A stretch of 64,000 nt of DNA from the NCBI GenBank assembly GCA_045106815.1, contig JBGCFG010000018.1:120999-184998 (forward strand), in the 5' to 3' direction. This DNA is from JAUIAI01 sp045106815 (GTDB lineage Bacteria > Pseudomonadota > Gammaproteobacteria > Burkholderiales > Burkholderiaceae_E). The translations under genes and the position numbers were made by a program. This document shows, piece by piece, positions 35,707 through 44,271 of the stretch (positions within the stretch are counted from its first letter, which is position 1; each line of letters opens with the position of its first letter). Below the pieces are notes generated by a model, which saw only the letters and a program-made list of their open reading frames with translations, was not told where the DNA came from and made no database searches.

Positions 35707-36654
35707 TTGTCCAGCACCGACGCCTATCAACACTTTGCCCGCCTACAGGCCGCTTGTGAGACACAAGCCCCCCTACCTACAGCCGTTGCCTGCCCAAACA
35801 ATGAGCCCGCAATGGCCGGCGTCATGGAGGCGGTTGATGCAGGCCTGATAGCGCCCGTGCTCGTCGGTGAGCCCGACCGCATTGCGGCCGCTTGCACGGC
35901 GCTGCAGATCAAGCCTGACCGCTTCCCGGTGATCGCCGCTCAAGGCGAAGCTGAATCGGCAGCGCGTGCAGTCGAACAGGTTCATTTGGGCAACGCGGCC
36001 GCCGTCATGAAAGGCAATCTGCACTCTGACGTCCTACTGGGGGCCGTGGTCAAACGCGAGATCGGCCTGAGGACCGATAAGCGCCTGAGCCACATCTTTG
36101 TGACGGACATGCCAGGCTATGAGCGCCTAATAGCGGTGACCGATGGCGCGCTGAATATTGCCCCCGATGTCGCCAGTCGCGCGGACATCATTGAGAACGC
36201 CGGCTTGCTGGCGAAAGCCTATGGCGTTGAAACGCCCAATGTCGCGGTCATGAGTGCTGTGGAGACAGTCAACACTGCCATTCAGTCATCGGTTGATGCG
36301 CAAACACTGACCGACATGGCCAGTGAGGGCCGATTTGCCGGACTCAATGTCCATGGGCCCCTCGCAATGGACAATGCCATCAGCCTGGAAGCCGCGAGAA
36401 TCAAAGGCATACAGGCCCATGTCGCCGGGCGAGCCGACATTCTCGCTGTGCCGACGATTGAGTGCGGCAATATGGTCGTCAAGGCCCTAACCTTCATCGC
36501 AGGGGCTGATGCGGCCGGTATTGTCATGGGTGCCAAGGTCCCCGTCATGCTCACGAGCCGTGCTGATAGCCCACTGGCCAGACGCATGTCATGTGTCCTG
36601 GCCGTCCTGGTGGCTCACTATCAGGCAACGGGGCAATCACTGGTGTCGTCTTAG
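35707..36654 (+). CDS. Phosphate acetyl/butyryltransferase family protein (Pta-like)
   Basis: Transfers an acyl group between CoA and phosphate. 315 residues, similar to the C-terminal PTA/PTB domain: AAAVMKGNLHSDVLLGAVV, RLSHIFVTDMPGYERLIAVTDGALNI, FAGLNVHGPLAMDNAISLEAA, and AVPTIECGNMVVKALTF. The start is TTG at 35707 with GGGAG upstream; no ATG covers the conserved N-terminus. The family includes Ptb and the acyltransferase halves of bifunctional hydratases. No acetate or butyrate kinase gene is adjacent, so the acyl substrate is open. Confidence 0.87.
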   Translation: MSSTDAYQHFARLQAACETQAPLPTAVACPNNEPAMAGVMEAVDAGLIAPVLVGEPDRIAAACTALQIKPDRFPVIAAQGEAESAARAVEQVHLGNAAAVMKGNLHSDVLLGAVVKREIGLRTDKRLSHIFVTDMPGYERLIAVTDGALNIAPDVASRADIIENAGLLAKAYGVETPNVAVMSAVETVNTAIQSSVDAQTLTDMASEGRFAGLNVHGPLAMDNAISLEAARIKGIQAHVAGRADILAVPTIECGNMVVKALTFIAGADAAGIVMGAKVPVMLTSRADSPLARRMSCVLAVLVAHYQATGQSLVSS

Positions 36655-36754
36655 TAAACGGATACAGACCCAGCCGGCACTCGAGTGCCCCAACCGGGCT
36701 ACCCATTGAAGCGTTCAGATTAGAATGGCGGGCTAACCAGCATTCGAGTGTGAT

Positions 36755-37846
36755 ATGGGCCTTAAATGTGGAATCGTCGGACTACCCAACGTGGGTAAGT
36801 CCACTTTGTTCAATGCGCTGACCAAAGCCGGCATTGCTGCAGAGAACTATCCTTTTTGTACGATCGAGCCGAACGTGGGCATCGTGGAAGTACCCGACCC
36901 GCGACTGGAAAGTCTGGCTACGATTGCCAAGCCGGAAAAGGTGTTACCGGCGACCGTGGAATTTGTTGATATCGCCGGGCTGGTGGCGGGCGCCTCGAAA
37001 GGCGAAGGACTGGGCAATCAGTTTTTAGCGCACATTCGCGAATGCGATGCGATTGCCCATGTCGTGCGGTGCTTTGAAGATGGCAATGTCGTACACGTTA
37101 ATGGTGGCGTTGACCCATTGGCGGACATTGAAATTATCAACACCGAGTTAGCTCTTGCCGACCTGGCCACCGCCGACAAAGCACATGCCCGGTACATCAA
37201 GCCGGCACGCGCGGGGGACAAAGAAGCCCGGCGCATCTGCGATGTGCTGGAGAAATGCATCGCGGTGCTGGATCAGGCCAAACCGGTCAGGTCCATAGAC
37301 CTCTATGAGGAAGAAAGAGCCGTGCTTGCGCCGTTGTGCCTCATCACAGCCAAGCCGTTGATGTACATCGCCAACATCCCCGACTCGAAAGATACCGATA
37401 ACCCGCACCTAAAACGTGTGAATGAAATGGCTGAATCGGAGAACGCGATTGTCGTGCCGGTTAGCGCCGCCCTTGAGGCGCAGATTGCCGACCTGGACGA
37501 TGAAGACAAGAGCATGTTCCTCGAAGACATGGGCATGGAAGAAGCCGGCCTTGATCGCGTGATTCGGGCGGCGTTCAAACTCCTGGGCCTGCAAACCTAC
37601 TTCACGGCCGGTGAAAAAGAAGTGCGTGCATGGACAGTCCGAATCGGCGCGACCGCGCCGCAGGCGGCAGGTGTGATTCATACCGATTTTGAGCGTGGCT
37701 TTATTCGCGCCGAAACCATCGCCTATGACGACTATGTAACACTGGGCGGCGAAAACGGCGCGAAGGAAAAGGGCAAGATGCGGCTGGAAGGGAAGGAATA
37801 TGTGCTGAGTGATGGCGATGTCATGCACTTTCGGTTCAACGTCTGA
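36755..37846 (+). CDS. ychF: Redox-regulated ATPase YchF
   Basis: Obg-like P-loop protein that prefers ATP; associates with ribosomes and affects oxidative-stress responses in E. coli. G1 is GLPNVGKSTLFNALT; the G4 position is non-standard, as expected for an ATPase. It also has a central coiled coil and a C-terminal TGS domain (TYFTAGEKEVRAWTVRIGATAPQAAGVIHTDFERGFIRAE). 363 residues, ends FRFNV as in relatives. Widely found near pth, here separated by about 8 kb. Confidence 0.97.
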   Translation: MGLKCGIVGLPNVGKSTLFNALTKAGIAAENYPFCTIEPNVGIVEVPDPRLESLATIAKPEKVLPATVEFVDIAGLVAGASKGEGLGNQFLAHIRECDAIAHVVRCFEDGNVVHVNGGVDPLADIEIINTELALADLATADKAHARYIKPARAGDKEARRICDVLEKCIAVLDQAKPVRSIDLYEEERAVLAPLCLITAKPLMYIANIPDSKDTDNPHLKRVNEMAESENAIVVPVSAALEAQIADLDDEDKSMFLEDMGMEEAGLDRVIRAAFKLLGLQTYFTAGEKEVRAWTVRIGATAPQAAGVIHTDFERGFIRAETIAYDDYVTLGGENGAKEKGKMRLEGKEYVLSDGDVMHFRFNV

Positions 37847-37893
37847 TTAGCTGTACCGGGTTTGTCTAACAAAAACGTGGAGAACAGAATCTT

Positions 37894-38301
37894 ATGAAAA
37901 TCAACGGGCGGTGTTATTGCGGGCAAATCAAGTTTGAATTTGATGGTGAGCCAATCACGGCATTGCAGTGCCATTGCCGTGAGTGCCAATACATCAGCGG
38001 TGGGTTTCCCAACTCGATCATGGTGCTGCCCAATGATGGCTTTCAGTTTGTGCAGGGTGAGCCCAAGACCTTTACGAGAACCGATATTGAAGCGGCGCGT
38101 ACACGCCTGTTCTGCGAGAACTGTGGCACCTCGCTGGCGACCAAGAGCCCCAAGTTTCCAACCGGCATCGTCGTTAAGGTGGGCACCTTTGATGATCCAT
38201 CGGTGTTCGAACCAGTATTTGCTCAGTTCCTGAAAGACGCCCCGCCCTTTCACCACGTTCCCGATGGTCTGCAGGCTTATCGCGACACGCCCACTGGCTA
38301 G
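37894..38301 (+). CDS. GFA-family zinc protein
   Basis: Small zinc-binding protein of the Gfa family (glutathione-dependent formaldehyde-activating enzyme-like). Cysteines: CYCGQI near residue 6, CHCRECQY at about residue 26, and CENCG near residue 77, together the expected zinc sites. 135 residues. Only some family members are shown to bind glutathione adducts; substrate here unknown. Stands alone after ychF, followed by decayed sequence. Confidence 0.85.
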   Translation: MKINGRCYCGQIKFEFDGEPITALQCHCRECQYISGGFPNSIMVLPNDGFQFVQGEPKTFTRTDIEAARTRLFCENCGTSLATKSPKFPTGIVVKVGTFDDPSVFEPVFAQFLKDAPPFHHVPDGLQAYRDTPTG

Positions 38302-38424
38302 CAGATCTTCTCGTGAATGATGCGTAGCCCCACATCGAATTCGTCCAGACGACGCAATTCACCATGGGCCACATCCCACGCGCCTGAGTCTAAGTCAGCC
38401 TTTACCGCCCGGTCGCCACAGTTT
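38302..38424 (-). pseudogene. C-terminal remnant, possibly of a SAM-dependent methyltransferase
   Basis: On the minus strand, 38302-38424 reads as a clean tail (DLDSGAWDVAHGELRRLDEF, then DVGLRIIHEKIC and a stop) with no start codon and an in-frame stop just upstream. The pattern DLxSGxWDxxHGxLRxLxExDxGxRLI is known from the tails of some class I methyltransferases. The upstream 60 bases up to the ClbS-like stop look coding in other frames, consistent with frameshifts. Family assignment is tentative. Confidence 0.35.
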
Positions 38425-38483
38425 CAGGCGAAGGGCAGGTTCGACGATCGAGATCCCGAACCTCATGCAGGTAGTCCGCCGTG

Positions 38484-38981
38484 TCATCCAGACGCTTTTA
38501 AGCACGCTCGAACGAACTTCGCAGCCGACCGATAGTGGCTGGGCCCGGCTGCCTCTGCCCATCGTCCTGCCGTCCATTGATTATTGGCGCCCTTCATGGG
38601 GTGACCGTACAAGTCAGCTTCTGAACAGTCGCGCATGAACTTAAGTAGCTTCTTGTGGTTTGTCTTCAGCAAGGAGGCGGCATCCGGCCAACTCATTGCG
38701 CGTTGGTCGAGCCGAAGCTGCCGGTTGTAAGCCTTCAACTCGCTCCACTTATAGCCTTTTGCTGGAAAAAACACTTCTTTGCCCGCCAAACCATCTTTGT
38801 ACCAGCCTAGAAAGAGAGTGATCCAGTGCGCGCGATGAGCGACGACATCCTTAATCGATGTGTCATCCTCTTCCTTCTTGCCTGCCTGCCGTGCTGACAC
38901 GGACTCCAGAAGTTTGGCGAGTTTCTCGTATTCCTTTTCAGTAACGGCAATTAGATCGCTTTTGTTCGCGGCTGCGGCCAT
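38484..38981 (-). CDS. ClbS/DfsB family four-helix protein
   Basis: 165-residue DinB-like helical protein of the DUF1706/ClbS family: MAAAANKSDLIAVTEKEYEKL at the start, VVAHRAHWITLFLGWYKDGLAGKEV (second helix), YKWSELKAYNRQL, and FMRDCSEADLY. ClbS in colibactin producers is a cyclopropane hydrolase protecting DNA; most relatives have unknown substrates. It looks intact, with no frameshift, between two decayed genes. Confidence 0.85.
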   Translation of the reverse strand: MAAAANKSDLIAVTEKEYEKLAKLLESVSARQAGKKEEDDTSIKDVVAHRAHWITLFLGWYKDGLAGKEVFFPAKGYKWSELKAYNRQLRLDQRAMSWPDAASLLKTNHKKLLKFMRDCSEADLYGHPMKGANNQWTAGRWAEAAGPSHYRSAAKFVRACLKASG

Positions 38982-39005
38982 GTTTACCTCTTCGCTTGAG
39001 AAGAC

Positions 39006-39535
39006 TCACAGACAAGCATACTGATATAGATCAGTCCGAACAATCTCCGGCGCACTCTCTTTGAGATGATCTGCTCCCTGAAGCACCAGGTGCGGTATGG
39101 CACTGCCAGCCAAACAAAAATGACCATTAGGCCCAAAACTTAATCCATCTATCCATCGAGTTCGGTCGTCTTTCACAATGCTCTTCAGAGACCCGTCAGG
39201 GCTCATCCGTACGACCGCCTTATGCTCAACATATTTGATGGAGATATTGTTTTGATCCTCGATTGAAAAACCATCGCTTAGCGGTTTTTTCCCGACTGGT
39301 CCAATGAGTGCCTCAAGGGCCTTCTCGATCGCGGACTCGTCTTGGAGCGATGCCATCAACACCCGTCTTCATCTCAAGCACGCCACGCAAGAAGGGCGTA
39401 TCTTTGACCTGGTTTCTAATCAAATCGTTTTGTGAGCAAACACTCTCGTGCCGGTTCAATACACGGCATAGTCGACTGTGCCGGTCAACAAGTCAAACGC
39501 GATGAGTCGCGAGGTGCCCGGCCCTGGCCTTGTTC
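39006..39535 (-). pseudogene. Decayed major-royal-jelly-protein/dopachrome-tautomerase-related gene
   Basis: Reading the minus strand upward gives pieces of one protein family in different frames. 39478-39515 encodes TSRLIAFDLLTG; after a frameshift, about 39430-39475 encodes HSRLCRVLNRHESV; this frame continues to LRGVLEMKTGVDGIA at about 39350-39395. Part of the next segment is missing and the frame changes again to KKPLSDGFSIEDQNN, DDRTRWIDGLSFGPNGHFCL and GSAIPHLVLQGADHLKESAP (39006-39340). The order and motifs match the MRJP/yellow family (FDL..G, VL..H.SV, GVDGIA, SDG, WPDG-like, FGP.G). At least two frameshifts and one deletion, so non-functional. Confidence 0.6.
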
Positions 39536-39540
39536 GTTAA

Positions 39541-39908
39541 GAGCGGCCTAAGGGTGAGCACGTGGAATCTGTTGCCGAGTCTGCAGCGATGTCCAAGGCA
39601 ACCGTCTACAGCTTCTTTCAGGACAAAAAACAGTTGCTTGACGGCGTTGCCAGGCCCTGAGTGAACAGAGAACACTCGCAGCGCAAAGAACAGGCTGGCT
39701 GGCGATCTTTTCACAGCGCTCGATCAGCAGATTGAACACGAATTGTTTGGCGCATTGAAGTTGGCTGGTTATGCCACCAGTGATGCCATATTGAGAGCGC
39801 GAGTGCTCTTTGCCGCGTCTCAGGGCATCGCCAACCACTCGCCATCATTTGATGGCTGCAGCCAAAGATATCGAACGGACGATTAACGCATTGCTGGCTG
39901 ACACTTAA
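39541..39908 (+). pseudogene. Decayed TetR-family regulator
   Basis: Frame 1 (from 39541) gives a TetR helix-turn-helix: HVESVAESAAMSKATVYSFF followed by QDKKQLLDGVA, then a stop. A second frame gives the C-terminal ligand-domain pieces GDLFTALDQQIEHELFGALK and ILRARVLFAASQGIANHSPS. A third frame gives HHLMAAAKDIERTINALLAD, ending in TAA at 39906-39908. The N-terminal arm before the HTH is missing. At least two frameshifts. It lies back to back with the decayed MRJP-like gene, so one divergent regulator-target pair may have decayed together. Confidence 0.65.
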
Positions 39909-39950
39909 TTCTGCCAGCAATGCGCCGTTGGTCAGTCAGGCATGTCATAT

Positions 39951-40703
39951 TCACACTCCGCCATGCGCATCGCCTAAGTAGCTATGAATAGCGCCCCTGT
40001 TAACGAAGCAACTCGCATCGAACAGAGACAGTTCAAGCGGGTTGGGCAGTCGCACATCGCTGAGGTCCGGCAATCGACTGGATGTAACGTCAAAAGACCG
40101 GTCGATTTGCGACAGTAGAACAACGACAGCCCCAGAACGTCGAGCAAATACCTTGAGCTTCCTAACCTGCTCATCAAGCGGTGGATGATCTCGCTTTTGA
40201 TCGAGCAGCTGCAGATAGTCAATCAGAATCAGCGACCGCTCAGATACCTGAGACGCTCGCCCAACAATATAGTCCGCGCTGATTTCATCGGCGTCGTCGA
40301 AAACGAAGCGGCTACTGCTGATGATCGAACGTTCACCCAGAATGTGCAGATGTTCAACTGTATCGCGCAGGCTCCACTCCAAGGTAAAAAACCAGCCCTC
40401 ACCGCCCGCGCGTATCGTTCTGGCGATGAGTTCCAAGCCGAGCAAGGTCTTGCCCTGCCCGGGTCGCGCGCCCAGTAAAACCAGTTCGCCGGGTAGCAAT
40501 TTCGCCAGTAGCTTTGCCGCGGGGGTTCGCGCGGCGTGCTTGCTAACCAGCAAACTCCAGCTCGTAAAGCCCTCTGCTCGGGCCACTTGATCCAAAGCAG
40601 CCAGAAGCGGGATCGAGTCGCGGCGCGCCAAGGCTTTTGCGGTTCTTTTGAGTTGGTAGATGGGGGCGTTCAAGGGGGCGTTCAGTGGGGCGTTCATTTT
40701 CAT
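39951..40703 (-). CDS. Stand-alone DnaB-like RecA-fold ATPase
   Basis: Resembles only the C-terminal helicase domain of DnaB. Walker A is LLGARPGQGKTLLGLEL, Walker B is RSLILIDYLQLLDQ, and VVVLLSQIDRSFD matches the DnaB switch region. It lacks the DnaB N-terminal domain; instead residues about 10-45 (from ATG 40703) contain LKRTAKALARRDSIPLLAALD and VARAEGFTSWSLL, a short helical motif seen at the N-termini of unrelated proteobacterial proteins. Start uncertain: the frame continues to 40790, and ATGs lie at 40718, 40703 and 40697. Role unknown; hexameric helicase activity is not shown. Confidence 0.75.
   Translation of the reverse strand: MKMNAPLNAPLNAPIYQLKRTAKALARRDSIPLLAALDQVARAEGFTSWSLLVSKHAARTPAAKLLAKLLPGELVLLGARPGQGKTLLGLELIARTIRAGGEGWFFTLEWSLRDTVEHLHILGERSIISSSRFVFDDADEISADYIVGRASQVSERSLILIDYLQLLDQKRDHPPLDEQVRKLKVFARRSGAVVVLLSQIDRSFDVTSSRLPDLSDVRLPNPLELSLFDASCFVNRGAIHSYLGDAHGGV
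40659..40694 (-). repeat. Three 12-bp repeats coding NAPL-type units
   Basis: Three imperfect copies of AACGCCCCNNTG-type 12-mers (on the minus strand), coding N-A-P-L, N-A-P-L, N-A-P-I at the N-terminus of the DnaB-like protein. The copy number could vary between strains by slippage. Confidence 0.6.
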
Positions 40704-40867
40704 CGATGCACCTGTCATGACGAGCTGATGCTGCAACCCCTCCTTATGCACCGCGCTCGAACAATCGGCTAGATGAAATGAATGCCCCACATGTCATATG
40801 CTTTCCCGCTGGAGGGGGGAGGCCCGGGCAGCAGACCTAGGCCTATTATGCCAACTCGCCGGTCAAC

Positions 40868-42778
40868 CTACCACCACAAAAAGCCAAAGGCTTCAATCTG
40901 CGAATAGTCCTCGCGCCAGGTGGCATAGAGACTGCCATCAATACCGGCAATCCCTTCGCTCGCTATCTGCCAACGTTGATAGTTGGCGGCGACGTCTTCA
41001 TCATAGAAGCCACCAATCACTTGCCTGAATCCTAAGTCGGCGAAGTGCCTCAGTGAAGCCGGGCCTTTGTCCAATACTTTTTGCCCGGACCACCAGTTAA
41101 TGATGGTCACTTTTGCAGGGTCCAATGATTGCCAGGACCCATCCAGGGTGTTCGCCACCTGGTAGTAGTCAGCGCGAGCATTGTGTATCGGGTCAATCAT
41201 ATCGCTCCAGAAATAGTGCTCAGCATCTGGAGCCACTTGAAACAAGTCTTCATACGCACCCGCAATGCTGGCGGCAAGCGCTGCACCACTGGACCCGAGC
41301 ACTTTGTCGCTTGGCTCAAAACCGCCTGTTCGAATTTCATCATAGTTCAGCAGATACCCATCGGGCCCAAACTCATTCTGAATCCTCTGATGGGCATTTC
41401 GCATGAGTGTTCTGACATCTGTTGACAGCCAGGAACAGCCAATCTGCCCGGCGGCTGTCACTTGAGCATGCCAGCCGCTGATCAACACAATGTCGCCGTC
41501 ACTCACAGCTCCGCCTGAACTCACTTCCGGTGACGGTCCATCGTGGTAAGTTCCAAAACGACCGGTGTAGCCGATCTCTCCCAAGAGCGGATCAGGTGGC
41601 AGATTCACATCGGCGCCGACCGCGATCGTCGGGCCGTTCTGTAACCGGGCCGCGACTGGCAAATCGTCACGTTGTATCCAGTTGAGGGTCGGGCTATCGC
41701 TGATCGTCAAATCATCCACCCAAAAACTGCCGGCGCTTCCCCCGAACAGTGCAAACATGAGCCGAATGCTGGTGTTGTCCTGACTGTTGAACGCAATGCG
41801 CATTTGAGTCCAGTCCAAATCAAGATCTTGTGCGCCACGAATAAAGCGTCGCCCGCCATCCTCCGCCGGGCTGGACAGATGTTGAGATGTCAATCGTACA
41901 TCTCTGTCTGCACGCCGAATTAATACTTCCGGCCTGGCGGTGAGATTTGCGGTTCGCACCCAGAACTTCAGCGTGTACTGATGCCACGGCTTGACCGAAA
42001 TACTCGTTTGAATGCGACTCGATTCGCCACCGCGGCCATCGAGTCGCAAGGAGGCCGAACCGCTTCTCGCAACCGTCTGATCAACAAACGTGCGCACCCC
42101 CGGATCGTCCTGAAATGTCCAGCTGTTGGGGATATTGCCTGCGGCTTGCTCAAAGCCACCATTGGGTACCCGGCTAGTTGTCACGGGCAGCAAGCGCGAT
42201 CCGGTCGCGCGCATGGGCTGATCGATGATGGGGTAACCAGTGGTCAGCGCTGGGTTGGTTGCCAGAAAGGAAGTGCAGTAGCCGACCGTGATTGTATTGA
42301 CGACGAGCTTCAAACCACGAGCTTGCACGCCCTGGCGAAACGCTCGCATTTCTCTCAGCCAACGATTACCGGCCGGTGCGCCGACGCCCCAACGGGTCAG
42401 TTTTGAGTCAGTCAGTAGAATTGTGTTCGCGCCGACGGCCTGTGCACTGTCAACCAGCGTTAGACGCTCAGCCGCTGTGTCGGTCGCGAAGTTTGCGTTG
42501 ACCTTAAACATATTGACGGCGGTTGCCGAACCATCTTCAGTCGCCAGACCATCTCGCCCCTCGCGCGGGCTCACCCGGGACCGCTCAACCCCATCAGAGT
42601 TTTCTGTGATGCCGTTGGCGACGACAGCGTTGGCGTCGTCGCTGTTTTGCCCGCCGCAGCCACTCAATCCGGCCAGCGCACCCATGGCGATAACCCATAC
42701 AAGTAGTTGCATGCTTCTGGCCAGATTCAACCATCGCCATTCATTTTCCGAATGCTCTCTTGAGTCCAATCTCATCAC
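40868..42778 (-). CDS. Surface lipoprotein with TIM-barrel-like glycosidase fold and inserted jelly-roll module
   Basis: 636-residue lipoprotein; lipobox ALAGLSGC with Cys41. The start may be 42778 (GGAG upstream) or the ATG at 42712 (MQLLVWVIAMG). Residues about 90-200 look like the first strands of an alpha/beta barrel (ANTILLTDSKLTRWGVG, LKLVVNTITVGYCTS). A jelly-roll-like module follows (204-368: VPNGGFEQAAGNIPNSWTF ... FWVDDLTISD). The remaining barrel continues with DIVLISGWHAQV, FGPDGYLLNYDEIRTGG (possible acidic catalytic pair), HYFWSDMIDP, and KVTIINWW, to the end AFGFLWW. I cannot name a family. Confidence 0.7.
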   Translation of the reverse strand: MMRLDSREHSENEWRWLNLARSMQLLVWVIAMGALAGLSGCGGQNSDDANAVVANGITENSDGVERSRVSPREGRDGLATEDGSATAVNMFKVNANFATDTAAERLTLVDSAQAVGANTILLTDSKLTRWGVGAPAGNRWLREMRAFRQGVQARGLKLVVNTITVGYCTSFLATNPALTTGYPIIDQPMRATGSRLLPVTTSRVPNGGFEQAAGNIPNSWTFQDDPGVRTFVDQTVARSGSASLRLDGRGGESSRIQTSISVKPWHQYTLKFWVRTANLTARPEVLIRRADRDVRLTSQHLSSPAEDGGRRFIRGAQDLDLDWTQMRIAFNSQDNTSIRLMFALFGGSAGSFWVDDLTISDSPTLNWIQRDDLPVAARLQNGPTIAVGADVNLPPDPLLGEIGYTGRFGTYHDGPSPEVSSGGAVSDGDIVLISGWHAQVTAAGQIGCSWLSTDVRTLMRNAHQRIQNEFGPDGYLLNYDEIRTGGFEPSDKVLGSSGAALAASIAGAYEDLFQVAPDAEHYFWSDMIDPIHNARADYYQVANTLDGSWQSLDPAKVTIINWWSGQKVLDKGPASLRHFADLGFRQVIGGFYDEDVAANYQRWQIASEGIAGIDGSLYATWREDYSQIEAFGFLWW

Positions 42779-43019
42779 GGCAGTCTCCGTTTCTCCTAAA
42801 GCGTGGCAATACTGTTTTCAGCGGTTTTAGCGTGCCAGGCGAATACGGGTGTAACGTTCATGCTGGGAAGTCAGCGTTGGTAATCCAATTCTGATTCGGC
42901 TCATTGTGGCCAGACGCACAAAGATGGCGCACTCAAATGGATGACTCTGCGAGTGCCTGTCACGAATGACCTAACCATCTAGCCGCGCGCTACCAGACAA
43001 TTTGGGAAACCGGTTTCTT

Positions 43020-44237
43020 ATGATTGAAGGACATGCACCTCTTACCCCACCGCCCGGCATGCCTGTGCTGGACATTGACCCATACAGTCCAGCAGTGCTT
43101 ACCAATCCCCTGCCTTATTACGAACGTTTACGAGAGTTGGGGCCCTTCGTCTACCTGCCGCACTACCAGGCGCTCGCCTGTGGCCGCTATGAACAAACTC
43201 GGGAAGTGTTTTCCGACTGGGAGCGCTTTGTCTCGTCCCGCGGTGTTGGTCTGCAAGACTTCAAGCTGGGAGATCCGTGGCGCCCACCGAGCATCGTTTT
43301 AGAGGTGGACCCGCCGTATCACAAGAAAACGCGTACTGTGCTGACGCGCGCGCTGTCACCGCGCGCAGTGACAAGCCTCAAAACATCTTTCCAACAAGTT
43401 GCTGACCAACTCATCGAGTCGCTCCTGAAGAAACAAAGCTTCGACGGTGTGCTCGACCTTGCCGAAGTATTTCCAACCAGCGTCTTCCCCCAGGCGGTCG
43501 GTTTGCACGATGGTGATGCGCGCAAGCTAATTGACTACGGCGCGATGGTATTCAACGCCCTTGGCCCTGACAATGACATTCGCCAGACAGCCATGGCCAA
43601 GGCCCCAGAGATTGTGCCGTGGATTAACCAGCAATGCTTGCGTGAAAACTTGAGCGATGGTGGTTTTGGAGCAGCCATCTATGAAAGCGCGGACAAGGGC
43701 GAAATCTCAACTGAAGAGGCTGGCATGCTCGTTCGCTCCCTTCTATCAGCCGGCATCGATACGACCGTGACCGCGCTCGGCAATGCACTCTGGTGTTTTG
43801 CTCAGTTTCCGCAGCAATTCGAGCAACTCAGACAACAGCCCACCCTGGCTCGCCCAGCGTTTGATGAGGTCTTGCGGTTCACGTCGCCCGTTCACACGTT
43901 CTGTCGAACGGCGAATTGCGATACGAGCGTTGCTGACACACCCATCAGTGAAGGGACCAAGATTTTGTGTGTGCTCGGGGCTGCCAACCTGGATGAGCGG
44001 CAATGGCCGGAAGCACACCAGTTTGATGTGACCCGAAAACCGGTCGGGCATCTGGCGCTTGGTATGGGTATTCATCAGTGCGTCGGGCAAAACGTTGCGC
44101 GGGCGGAAGGCGAGGCTATTTTGCGCGCGTTAGCGCAACAGGTAAGCCGAATAGAAATGGCCGGCAAAGCGGTCTGGCGACCAAACAATGCAATCCACGC
44201 ACTGGATCGACTGCCACTCAAAATAATGGCGGCATAG
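43020..44237 (+). CDS. Cytochrome P450 (CYP199-like)
   Basis: Heme monooxygenase of about 405 residues. The opening PPPGMPVLDIDPYSPAVLTNPLPYYERLRELGP, then GRYEQTREVFSDWERFVSSRGVGLQDFK, resembles the CYP199A class that oxidises para-substituted benzoates. I-helix motif LLSAGIDTTVTAL, K-helix EVLRFTSP, and heme-ligand loop GMGIHQCVGQNVARAEGEAIL. ATG at 43020 preferred to a TTG 6 codons upstream. No ferredoxin or reductase gene is adjacent, so redox partners must be elsewhere. Substrate class is inferred from resemblance only. Confidence 0.9.
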   Translation: MIEGHAPLTPPPGMPVLDIDPYSPAVLTNPLPYYERLRELGPFVYLPHYQALACGRYEQTREVFSDWERFVSSRGVGLQDFKLGDPWRPPSIVLEVDPPYHKKTRTVLTRALSPRAVTSLKTSFQQVADQLIESLLKKQSFDGVLDLAEVFPTSVFPQAVGLHDGDARKLIDYGAMVFNALGPDNDIRQTAMAKAPEIVPWINQQCLRENLSDGGFGAAIYESADKGEISTEEAGMLVRSLLSAGIDTTVTALGNALWCFAQFPQQFEQLRQQPTLARPAFDEVLRFTSPVHTFCRTANCDTSVADTPISEGTKILCVLGAANLDERQWPEAHQFDVTRKPVGHLALGMGIHQCVGQNVARAEGEAILRALAQQVSRIEMAGKAVWRPNNAIHALDRLPLKIMAA

Positions 44238-44248
44238 ATTGCCGCCAT
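44219..44248 (-). terminator. Terminator of the nap operon (hairpin shared with the P450 stop)
   Basis: Perfect 9-bp stem ATGGCGGCA/TGCCGCCAT with loop TAGAT, which includes the P450 stop codon. On the minus strand it is followed by TTATTTT, as in a rho-independent terminator, 24 bp after napC. Confidence 0.65.
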
Positions 44249-44271
44249 CAAAGCCACAGCTTCCCGCCAGC

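Noticed and set aside
39018..39034. CTGATATAGATCAG, like an FNR box
   Set aside because: It lies in the 3' end of the decayed MRJP-like gene, has mismatches in both half-site ends, and no gene starts near it.
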